Positions 1 through 11,019 of a stretch of 64,000 nucleotides of DNA are shown here, one piece after another (the first letter of the stretch is position 1; each line of letters opens with the position of its first letter). Position numbers and translations under genes: made by a program. The stretch spans positions 6,448,001-6,512,000 of the forward strand of contig OY754467.1 of NCBI GenBank assembly GCA_963575645.1, read 5' to 3'. This stretch comes from Xanthostigma xanthostigma. Its lineage: Eukaryota; Arthropoda; Insecta; Raphidioptera; Raphidiidae. The notes beneath the pieces are model-generated. The model was not told where the DNA came from. It ran no database searches and saw only the letters and a program-made list of their open reading frames with translations.

Positions 1-1756
1 GCGACAAAAATAAGAGTTAAAAAAATATGTGTTTGAAAAAATATAGTTAGTCAAATTTTTTTTGCGATCAGTAATTTCATTAACTAAATTTTTTCAAACA
101 AATACTGATTTTTTTCCAATTTTCAATTTGAAATTCCCGCTGAGAATTAGCTTAATACCAACCTCCTTTTTTCAACTTGACATGAAAAAAAAACTCAGTG
201 AGACCTCAATTAGAGGGGCGGCACAATTTACTCTGCCTAGGGACGGCCAAATTGTAAATCCGGCCCTGCTAAAAAGTTACCGGGAAAATTGTCAAACAAT
301 TGTTCGAAATAAAGTAAATGAACTCATTACGGATCTACGTGACGCGAGCATGGGGCTGACGCTCTCAGCACTCGCTAGATCAGTCAGTCAGTGAATCCCC
401 AAAATCGCGATTTTTGAACACTCGTATTTTGGAAACTATTCCATCTAGACGTATGAAACTTGGAACATGGTTTCTTTATGATAATCTTAACCTCCCTGAA
501 AAAAATTGGTTGTCTGTAAAGTCGGTTTACGGACGATAGTTTTACGTGATAACGTATTCCGCTCGAATATCATATTTAATAATACATAACCTAAATTTTA
601 GTAGCCTTCAAACTATATTTTTTTTATCACGTCAAAAAAATTACTTTTGTAACGTAACTAGCCTCTGAGGTACAGGTGGGTCGAAAAGGGCTCAAAATGG
701 TTCGTGTACGGTGTAACTATAGCAGTGTTTTTCGAGAACTTGGCCAGCGCCATGATTTCTTTTTGTTCCTGAGTCCTTGTGATTTTTTCGTAACTGGTTC
801 ACGCATTGCCTAATCTTTTTGAACCGTTCGCTTTGTTGTCTAGTAACAAATTTCTATGTAAATATAGTAGTGAGGGTTTTAAATATATTAATTAAATTCT
901 TGTTTTGATTTTCGCACTTTACTTTTTGCAGGTATATTTGACTGCATTGCAAAAACATGGTCAATTTATGCGGATAACCCAAAAACAAGCGAGCCTATCG
1001 TCGTACTTCCCTTGATTTTGAAAGAATCTAAAAAAAAATGATGCCGTACATTTTTTTTTAATAGATATATATTAGTATAATTTGAACAATATTAGTTTAA
1101 TTCTATAAACGATAATTTTTATTAACTCTTAATTAGTTATAACTAAGGCTTAAAATAAGGGGGTCGTCAATATATTACGTCACACGTAAAGGGGGAAGAC
1201 AAATAAACGTGAAATGGGAGGTTAATCTACTATGACGTCACATCGTTTTAAAAAATGCTACATAAACATGTTTTAAACTTTAATCAAACTTAAACGTTCA
1301 ACTGTACATGTATAGAAATTTTCTTGCAAATTGTATTACATAACAAGTTACATAATATGTAAGGTTATGTGAAGATTATGTGAGGAGCGAGTTCAACCGG
1401 GGTTGGGGGAGCATTCAAAATGTAACCAAGTATGATATGGCGGAGGAAGGAGTCTAAAAACCATTAAAGTGTGACACAATTTATGAATGACCCCTATAAG
1501 TAAACAATTAGATGTAAAAATATATATTTTAATTTCTTTATCAAAATCACGTATATGTGAACAACATTGTAAAAAATAAATATGCAGTAAGTACTTACCT
1601 AACTATTTTAGTTTTCAAATTTTCCATTCAACGTAGTAAATGTATACAGGGTGTTCATCAATACTCGACACAAAAAAAGTTTTAATAGTATTTAAAAAAA
1701 ATGCATGTAGGTACCTACACTTCCGGCTGAAGGTGAAGTACAAAAAAATATACCTC
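1..1756. other. AT-rich intergenic DNA, no gene seen
   Basis: An open frame of 110 codons at 62-394 has no family resemblance. The stretch contains the repeat at 505-580 and otherwise only AT-rich, low-complexity sequence. I see no splice-linked coding exon. Confidence 0.5.
505..580 (+). repeat. Dispersed repeat, pair member 1 (inverted copy at 49205)
   Basis: Starting near TTGGTTGTCTGTAAAGTCGG, the segment continues to CGAATATCATATTTAA. Its reverse complement recurs almost base for base at 49205-49290. Confidence 0.7.
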
Positions 1757-1773
1757 AGCACTTTTCGATAGTA

Positions 1774-2196
1774 CCGAATGGATGGCTTAGCGGTGAGAGC
1801 ACTAGACTCGCATTCGGGATGTACCGGGTTCGAATCCCGGCGGGGGCAGATGTGGCTGGGACTTTTTCCTACTGCCTCTCGCCGAGAAACGGTAATTCCT
1901 TTACCGGTCGTCTTGTTGAGATATTCAATGGTTTCCCTCAATAATTCCAGATAAATATCGAGACAGTTCCTTATTCAAGGCCATTGCCGATTACCTGTCA
2001 ATCTCCTATGCTCAAAATTTGCCTACCTTATCCTAATGGTCTTAAATCCCTTCATTTGCCCATTGCTATTAAGTGGATGTTTAAAAAATGTAGAAAATGG
2101 CGGGAAATGTGATAGAAGGAAAATAGTAATGGTGCGAATGGCGTCTGTTATGACATAAAGTCGAGAAACGGACGTTAAAGGCATTATTATTATTAT
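1774..2196 (+). mobile_element. tRNA-derived SINE, full length, 17-bp target duplication
   Basis: The head contains a perfect pol III box A (TGGCTTAGCGG, 1783-1793) and box B (GGTTCGAATCC, 1827-1837). A tRNA-unrelated body follows, ending in an ATT-repeat tail. It is flanked by a perfect 17-bp direct repeat AGCACTTTTCGATAGTA at 1757-1773 and 2197-2213. The anticodon-like loop and acceptor stem are not those of a working tRNA. Confidence 0.88.
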
Positions 2197-2664
2197 AGCA
2201 CTTTTCGATAGTAAATTTCGAGTTGAACAATTTTTTTTATATCTTGTAGGATACACGAATCATTGACTGTTACCACTATCGGTAAACACACTGTATATAA
2301 TTATAAATATTGAAATAAAACATTTCTTTAGAAATTGCACGAATTTATTAAAGATAAACAAATGTATAACACCTCCAAACATAAATACATGAAAATAAAT
2401 AACAAACTAATACTTCCATCCCTATCAGTAATTGTTTACCTTACTTCGGATTAGTTCCACCTCGATGAGGTTTACGAACTTATCGTCACACACAGGCGAA
2501 GCCTGTCAGTAAACAATATTACTCACAGTGTTATAATCAATACATTATTATTATCGCTACACCGACAATTTATTACTAATAAATAACCAGTTCAAGGCTT
2601 AGTATATTAAACAATAATTTTAACTAAGAGAAAAGTTCAAATTCACTAAGTTGTTCCAAACCTT

Positions 2665-2860
2665 CTTGGTTTCCGGGCTTGTAGGCCGTGGTTTATTAGC
2701 ACGTCTACCCGACGTTTCGTCTACAATTGCGGTAGCAGCGGGCGAAGTGACTTAGTTGGCGGGCAAGGAGGACACTACGCCCGCTGCCACGCCGCCTTTG
2801 ATTACGTCTACCGCAGTTGTAGATGAAATGCCAATCGACTACGGCCTGCAAGACTGGAAA
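2665..2860. repeat. Small foldback element
   Basis: Left arm GGCTTGTAGGCCGTGG...TTGCGGTAG pairs imperfectly with right arm CTACCGCAGTTG...CCTGCAAGAC. The centre is GC-rich (GCCCGCTGCCACGCCGCC). Confidence 0.6.
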
Positions 2861-3966
2861 CAAAGTTTTTCTTATTTATAAACTCATCAATTAATTGCAG
2901 ACTTTTCTTCAAACACCCAAGAAGTGGATCGTTTTCTTTTGTTTTAAGTAGCGATTTTAAACTAGGCTATGAAATAAATGGATGAACATTATAAACCATC
3001 GAGAACTGAGGTCTATGAATTGCGTGAATTTGTTCTTTATCTGTTAATATAGTACCCGGATATAAACTTATTTGAGTACCTTAGGAGTGTTTCTCATTGG
3101 CCAAAACGATATCGATTTCGGGATTCCTAAAATGAATATGGAATACAATACGGCAATGAATTGAGATTGTGAGTGAAAAACCAATATACTTCCATCCTTT
3201 TGAGGTGCCCCCGAAGTGTCATGTGGACCAATGAAATAACGCCCTTACAGTAAGGTATGTATGCGCAGGAACAAAATGATGTTTCTGCGCATGAAGTAGT
3301 GTCTTCATGTCAAGTTCCCTTTAGATCCGAACTTGTTACATTTTATTAATACATAAAAATTATACTGTTAAATTTAATGAGTTACATCTTTTTAATACAC
3401 CTAGTAACAATAACTGAGTGTAAAAAAATAACAAAATTACAAAAATTAAGTAGAAATATACATAAATACTATAGTGTAGCCGCTTTATCAATACCCAAGC
3501 TGTGATAGGTTTGATAAGTTGCACAGAAAAATGCAAAACGGTAAAGAAAAACTTTACACTCAACGTATTGCAAAAAGAAGTGTCTAATTTTTCGCATAAA
3601 CAAAGCGACTTTATTGTTATGTAGCTTTTAATAATTTAATTCACTGGGAAGCACCTGCATTCCAGAATTTTCCAGAAATAATTAAAGTTACGTAATAACC
3701 AATTTTATTATTTTATTATACCAGTACCATTTGAACTAAGCCAAACAAATTTCAGTTGAGTTAATTATGAGAAAATACAGTTTGGCTCTACTCACTTGAG
3801 ATGATTCCCAGTATATCCAACTGTATAATATATCCCACGTATATAGAGCATATGCACATAATATACAAGACAATATCACATGAGGGGTGACTTGACGATT
3901 TGGTATCTGGCCAGTATCATTAAAATATCAAAACTGGGTCTAAACGACATCACAAAATATCTATGA
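2861..3966. other. Intergenic, nothing recognised
   Basis: AT-rich sequence with no coding motif, tRNA or terminal repeats that I could recognise. Confidence 0.4.
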
Positions 3967-4037
3967 GCAGAGGTGGGATTCGAACCCACGACAGTACGAT
4001 CCAAAGGCCAGCACGCTGACCATTACACCACACTGTC
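3967..4037 (-). pseudogene. Degenerate tRNA-Gln-like sequence
   Basis: The minus strand has box A TGGTGTAATGG and box B GGTTCGAATCC at tRNA spacing, with loop CTTTGGA suggesting UUG. The acceptor and anticodon stems do not pair, so it is a relic or SINE head, not a working gene. Confidence 0.6.
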
Positions 4038-4194
4038 CTCTTGATTCACCTCAAATAAATTTGTTTTTACACGCGAATTTACGGTATATATTATATACAA
4101 TGAGGTAATCATTTTTGGATTAGTTTTGACTTCTGATTCTCGGTGGTGCTTTATGAAACGCCCATTTGTGGTATCAAAAAAATTTACTATTCGA

Positions 4195-4250
4195 ACGTCA
4201 CTGTCGGGATTCAAACCCGAATCTTCCACTATCGCGGCGGCAGAATTATC
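4195..4250 (-). repeat. SINE-like fragment with decayed box B
   Basis: The minus strand carries GGTTTGAATCC and a downstream GCCGCCGCGATAGTGG block. The latter recurs on the other strand near 45868-45908 (GCCGCCGCGATAGTGGGCC ... CAGTGAC). Confidence 0.5.
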
Positions 4251-4674
4251 ATTTATTCTAAAGTGACATTCCTCATAATAAAGAGTATTTGTAACAGTAT
4301 TTCATATCCTCATCAAATTAGATAATATTAAACATTCCTCAACACCCCGCATGTACATTATATTAAACTAAATGAAGAAATTATTCAATTTCTAAAGTAT
4401 TAATATTTCAAAAACGAAAATATAATTATTGATATAACTGGATGGAAGTGTAACGGCCCTCACACAATAACGCGAATTACTGTGTGAAAGCTTTAACGAG
4501 CTCATCCGCCTCCTGCGCCTGGCATTGAACAGTCAGCCAGAGTGTTTATTCCACCGATACGGCGACGAGGACGCGGTGGACCGGGAGGCCTGAAATTGAT
4601 ATTATCAAGTCTGAACAAACGTGTTCTTTTGCAGCTGTCTCTATAGATAGGCGTTCTCATTTCATCACCTGGAG

Positions 4675-4994
4675 TATAATACGCGCCACGGATCTACAAG
4701 GTTCGGAAGTTAGTCACAAACAGCACCGCAAAGGCACATTTTAAAGCCGTTGTGACTCCCACCACCTCCCAGCTACCTGCACGGAACGTGCGCTCGTCGG
4801 TGATTGGCCGTGATCGCTCGTTGTCTTTGTCACTTTCCTGCTTTAAAGTACAGTCGAGTACGCTATTGTCAAGTTGTTATTGTTATTTTAGTTTTGTTGA
4901 GTTGCGAGTTTGTAGTTTTTCAACAGACTGTACAAGCGCAAACCCGCAGTCACATCTAATTTCCGAGCCTTTCAAATTCGTGACGCGTATTATA
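4675..4994. mobile_element. MITE family D, copy 1
   Basis: It has terminal inverted repeats beginning TATAATACGCGCCACG and closing GACGCGTATTATA, and is ~320 bp. The interior contains ACTCCCACCACCTCCCAGCT and is shared with copies at 21419 and 26231. A TA-type target is likely. Confidence 0.8.
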
Positions 4995-5316
4995 GCTCAA
5001 AATTATTTTGATTCTAGAATGCGTTCTTTCCAACCTCAAATTCACTACGTCAGTTGTCTTTTAAGGGCGGGGGCGTTTTTATTACTAAGTTAAGTAGGCC
5101 TAGGGTGGCAAATTCACCTCTGTTTAGGTTACGAACATCAAGATATTTCTATTCAACAGCTCTGAGTTACTCCAAGCATCAAGCCTTAATGCTTTAAAAT
5201 AAATCAAGGTATAAACAAAAGCTTCTAGTAGTTAACAATAATAATATGCACTCATTGTTCAGAAATGCCACTTAATAATGCTAGGTTGGAAAATACGCAA
5301 CCATTCCTTTATGGAC

Positions 5317-6020
5317 TAAGAGCTGGCTACGGAGAAAATGGGTGACTCGGTGCAAAGCTGAAAATTTTCAGAATAATAGGAGATAAGTAAGTAGGGAAAA
5401 AATTGCCAGAAGGCTAGGCGGAAGATAAAGAGCCGCCAGAAGGCGCTAATGTTGCGAAAAATCAGTGCACTTCTGGCAATTTCTATACTTATTCTGTAAT
5501 TCAAAACTACATTATATATTATATTGTACATTATATAGTTATAAGGGCATACTGAAAATTCAAACATGATATAATAATTACATTCGACAAATATTCAAAA
5601 TTATTAATGACATTTGGATAGAAATAAAATTAAATAAATTAATAAAGTTATGTTGTAATAACAACGTAATTTATTAATGAAAATATATGACGATTAATTT
5701 TATTTCTATCAAAATGTCATTAATAATTTTGAATATTTGTCGAATGTAATTATTATATCATGTTTGAATTTTCAGTATGCCCTTATAACTATATAATGTA
5801 CAATATAATATATAATCTAGTTTTGAATTACAGAATAAGTATAGAAATTGCCAGAAGTGCACTGATTTTCCGCAACATTAGCGCCTTCTGGCGGCTCTTT
5901 ATCTTCCGCCTAGCCTTCTGGCAATTTTTTCCCTACTTACTTGTACTATCTCCTATTATTCTGCAAATTTTCAGCTCTGCACCAAGTCACCCATTTTCTC
6001 CGTAGCCAGCTCTCCGTCTA
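5317..6020. mobile_element. Long-arm foldback element, copy 1
   Basis: Two ~260-bp arms in inverted orientation begin AGAGCTGGCTACGG and end CCGTAGCCAGCTCT, around an AT-rich centre. Open frames of 81-83 codons on both arms encode the same peptide because the arms mirror each other; they are not genes. A second copy lies at 17846-18544. Confidence 0.85.
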
Positions 6021-6398
6021 TTACGAAGAACTGAAAATCCAGGCGTAATATTGAGTGAACTGTGGCGATATTTGTTAAATAACCAGTTGTTTAGCTGAGT
6101 TGCTGCTACTGACAGAGTTCATATTATAAACAAAATAGTAATTCACTTACCCTCCACCAGAGCGGCCATTTCTAGAGTAAGTATCGTCGTCTTTACTGAA
6201 CCCTGGACTGAACAATGTCTTGAAGCTGAAAATAAAAGATTTGATACAAAAATATGTATGTAAAAAGTGCTGACGTCATTCCGGAGAGGGTGGGGGTAAA
6301 AAACATGACTTGGGACTTTTCCATTGTAAAAATGAAATCTCATGAAAAACGATTTTAACCCGTTCAGTCAATTCATTCAATTTTGGTTTCGTTTTTGG

Positions 6399-6534
6399 TA
6401 ACATTTTACTTATTCATCGCTTTCGATTATGGCAAATTTAGAACGCACCTTAACTATTACTAGAGTAATAGGTAAGGTAGTTAAGATGCGTTCAAAATTT
6501 ACCATAATCGAAAGCGACGAATAAGTAAAATTTT
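6399..6534. repeat. Hairpin element
   Basis: The ~55-bp arms ACATTTTACTTATTCATCGC... and ...GCGACGAATAAGTAAAAT pair across a short centre ACTAGAGTAATAGG. Confidence 0.75.
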
Positions 6535-7667
6535 ACCTCGTTTTTTTTATTGTAATTCGAACAGTGACTTCTTTCGTATCTTTGTCGCTGTAACCAATAT
6601 ATCTATTCTATTTGCATGCTATTGATCTTGAATGGTATAGTATACTTACAACATAAATATTAGCTCAAAAAACCCCGTTATTATCCGTAGAAGTCTTGAA
6701 AGACTCCACTGGGGTTTTTGCTGAACAGTTCCATCTGAAATAAATGAATAAATTACTATTTAATTAACTGCTATTTATGTTAAAGCTTCGAGTAAACGTT
6801 TGGTAGCTCCACACCCAACTTTTTTGGTAAATTTTTAGATAAACTGTCCAGCAGCCTATTGCTACAGAATATAAAAGAACTGAAATAAATGTTCTATAGC
6901 ACTATGCAGTTGATTCGTTTAAAAAATTACCAGAAAAACACCCAGGCCTAAAAATTCCAAACCTTGCTTAGGGCGTAAGTTATGCTTATTATTTCTACTG
7001 GTTATTTTAGAAAAGAACAGTTTCAATAAATGTTTTAGGGTTAATTTATTTGCTGAAGACCATTGGTCATTTCTTTTTTTCGAAAAAGGTTTCAATGGGA
7101 AATAACTTCTTTAGCTGTTCTACATATTATTGTAAAAAAATAGAATATAATATTTCATTCCCCAAATCTTATAATACGTAGTACTAACCTGCAGCTATGT
7201 AAACCATTATTGTTAATTGGTTTATAATAATATTTTCAAACTAAATTGCGTGTCAGTATAATAAAATCATCTTTTCCTTTCTATTTCTCAAACGTCATTC
7301 TACTTTTTAATTGAGGTTATGTAACAAAAACCTAAAACAGTTTTACTTTGACGAACAAGAATATCTCAATTGTCAGATATAAGTCCGTCAGCAGGTGAAA
7401 TACTAATTCGAGACATCCTTTTAATTCAGTGCGAGATAAGTTTGGCGTTTTAAATTTTGACAGCTGGCAAACTGACAGTTGAAACGTCATTACTGAAAAG
7501 ATAATTTGTTTGTTTTTTTTTTGAAATAGTTTATGTGTGACCTGTTAGGTTTGACCTTTGTCTGAAGACGATAACAGTAGTGATATTGCTGACTTATTCT
7601 TAGACTACAAGCTAGAGTGCATAATATTTACAAATGAACCAACCAGGATTGTTTTATAAGAAATAAA
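6535..7667. other. 5' flank of the S28 protease
   Basis: AT-rich sequence that must contain the promoter and 5' UTR of the gene starting at 7668. No TATA box, initiator or upstream exon can be placed with confidence. Confidence 0.4.
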
Positions 7668-7868
7668 ATGTATCACATATTTAAGTGTTTGATTTTGATG
7701 TGTGCTGTGCTACACGTATTTGCATGGAAAAACTTTCATAGAGGCCGATCAGTTGGAGGTAATTTAGGAGACCCGATATCACACAAAAATAATACACCTT
7801 CAGAAAACAAGTGGTTTGTTCAGACTTTGGATCATTTTAATCCAACTGATGATCGGGTGTGGAAACAG
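7668..7868 (+). CDS. S28 protease exon 1 (signal peptide, LDHFNP motif)
   Basis: It encodes residues 1-67: a signal peptide ([19 protein letters not shown]), then the start of the mature enzyme with [17 protein letters not shown], a family signature. The donor is CAG|GTGAGG at 7869, phase 0. The 5' UTR and promoter lie upstream but no clear TATA box or initiator could be placed. Confidence 0.92.
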
Positions 7869-10800
7869 GTGAGGTTTTAAAATACGTTGTATTAATTTGA
7901 ATATTTTAAGTAATTCTCACTGGCCTGGATTACATGTGACGACAAACGATGATAAAATCGCCTAGAAAACGATTGGGTCTTCTCTGCTACAGAATAGCGC
8001 GAGCCGAATCATTGGGTGACATAAACTTCCGTCACTACTCAATAGGCGGCACTAATGGCGCCTGCTTCAATTAATTTATACACTGACTAGCGGTCCCGCC
8101 CGGTTTCACCCGGGTGCAAAAGAACAAAAGGGACATGAGTACGCACATTCATCTTAGTTTACCGAGATGAATGTTGTGTCCAAACTTCATAATGATCGAA
8201 GTTACCGTTCAAAAGTTTTTGTCGTTAATAAAAAGCAGTATTTATACTATTTTTAAGTAATAAATTTCTTTTAATATAATAATTAATATTTAATTGAAAA
8301 CACTGTAGGAATTTTTTTATATAGGTACCTATAGTTGTAACAGTTTTCAAATGAGCTATTAATTAGATTTATTTAATTTTAATTAGTCGTAATAAAATTT
8401 AAAGAAATTGAAATGTAAGCCTTAGAAGAAAGCAATGTAGAAAATAAAAAAATAAACATATATTCGCCGACGTGGGGCTTGAACCCAAGACCGCGTTAAT
8501 ATTGCAATATTGAGCTAAGGCATTTCAACTGATAATATTTGTCGGACGGACTAAATTTGAGATACATCTTGCAACATTTTTAATTGATGTTCCGCTCCAG
8601 TCGTAGCGTGATATTATATAGCCTATAGCCTTCCTCGATGAATGGGCTATCCAACAAAAAAATTTTTTTCAATTCGAACCAGTAGTTTCTGAGATTAGCG
8701 CGTTCAACCAAACAAACAAACACTTCAGATTTATATATTTGTATAGATTATGTTTAAATTTACCCAATAAAAATCTAGAAATATTTATATTGCAGCGTTA
8801 TTTTGTGAACAATGAATTCTACAATGGATCAGGCGATGGACCTGTGTTTTTAATGATAGGCGGTGAAGGGGAAGCCAGTCCAAAGTGGATGACTGAGGGC
8901 CAATGGATTGAGTATGCCAAAGAGTTTGGTGCGCTTTGTATTCAATTGGAACATCGCTATTATGGAAAAAGTCACCCAACGCCGTAAGTAACCGTAATAT
9001 AGCTGATTCTAAGATTGTTAGATTACACACTTTGCGTATTTTCAGTGATTTAGGCACTAAGAATTTGCAGTACTTAAATAGTGAACAAGCGCTAGCTGAT
9101 ATAGCGGCTTTTGTTGAAGCTATGAACGATGAATACAGCTTCGGACCGTACGTGAAATGGATTGCTTTTGGCGGTTCCTATCCTGGATCTTTAGCGGCGT
9201 GGGTCCGCGCTAAATATCCACATTTAATAACTGGTTCAATGTCTGCTAGTGGACCACTTCTGGCCAAAGCTGACTTTTTTGGTAATTCATTTAGAAATAT
9301 GCTGGTACTGTTAAGGAGGTTGATCCGTTACATTCCCAATCAAAAGTAAGTCGAATTCTAAATGGGAACTTTTCCATAATACATTTTTATAAATGATTAT
9401 AAGTCAACGATACCAATAAATTATTGTCATAAAGGCATAAATAAATATTTTTTTTAATATTAATTAATTATTTCAGTATTTTACTTAATGGACTAACTTT
9501 TCAATTTTTTGTACAAAATTAGGTTAGATATAATAAATTTATGTAAATATCTGTATTTTACAGATTTTTTGCAGTAAATAATTAAAATAAACAAAAACCG
9601 GTCAAGTGTGAGTCGGACTCGCACACGAAGGGTTCCGTACACTATGTACTTTTTAAATACTTTTTTAAAAGAAACAAGAGAGGCGCTATAACAATATGTA
9701 ACCAGTGGGAGTATGCAAGTAGTTCAAGAATTTCAAGGCGTTTTTATATTATAAACACTTTTTTTTACAAAAATTTCTTGTAGAATAAAATAATATAAAG
9801 TTTTGATAAATATACCATCATATCAAATAACAACGTTACGGCAAATATCTCTGTTGCGCATGCGCCGATTTCCCCAAAAAAAATACAAAACTTTAGAATA
9901 TTAAACCATTATGAAAAATATACCATTATTATATAAAAACAATGTTATAGCACATATCTCTTCTGCGCATGCGCCGCCTTTCCCCCTAAAACTTTTTACA
10001 AAACTTTCTTTTAAACCATTATGAAATATATACCTACTATCATTAAATAAAACAACGTTATTGCATATATTTCTTTTGCGCATGCGCCAATTTTTTCCAA
10101 AAAAATTCCAAACTTTTGTAAACACAGATAGAATAATAAACCGTTATGAAAAGTATGTCGTTATTATATAAAAAACAGCCTTATAGTATATATTTCTTCT
10201 ACGCATGCGCTGATTTTTTTCAAAAATTTATTTTACAAAACTCCTGTAAAACAAAATAATATTACGAAAAGTATACTATTATCTTATAAAAACAACAATA
10301 TAATATATATTTCTTTTGCGCTTGCGCCGACGTCTCTCAAAAACAATAGGCCTCTTCATATTTGCATATTAAAAATCCTCCCAAAATTTGGTTTCATTCT
10401 GTTCATCCATGGTGTTGGAATGGTAAAAAATATCAAAAATGACGTTTGCATCTGTCAAAGCAATATGTTCTAATAATTAATTAATTAGTTATTCAAATCG
10501 TTAACTCAGTAGGCGTAGCATTTCACAAAATACTAATGTCAAAAGACTGACTAATATTTGAAATGACATTCATTTTTGAACAAATGCAATCTTTTTTTTT
10601 TAAGACAAAACATACGCAATTTTTAAATTCCCATAGTACACTATGCAACAAACGAAGACAGACGATCCCCGTGTTGCTATGGATTAGACAAAATTGAATT
10701 TATACATTATATTTCTATATAAAGCTGTATAAAAAAAGTGTTTCGACGAATTCTGTTATACAAAATCTATGTAAAATTTTCTCCTCTTTCGTTTAAGACA

Positions 10801-10981
10801 GGTCTCGAAACGATCTGATTTAAATTGAGCGAATTATAAGCAAAAAACTTAGTTTGCTCCTCTTTTGGGAGTTTTGGGGGGTTTTTAATTATTTGTTGTT
10901 CTAGCGGCAATAGAAATACATACTCTGTGAAAATTTCAACTCTCTACCTATTACGGTTCTTGAGATACAGCCCGCTGACAG

Positions 10982-11019
<38 letters not shown>

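Noticed and set aside
5316-6005. Matching 81-83-codon frames beginning MFEFSVCPYNYIMYN on both strands
   Set aside because: They are the two arms of one foldback element read in opposite directions; no domain, and the same in copy 2 as broken frames.
9282-9349. Continuation of protease exon 3 into [13 protein letters not shown]
   Set aside because: The tail has no S28 homology, and the donor at 9282 joins perfectly to exon 4; the extra sequence includes the left end of the TTAA element.
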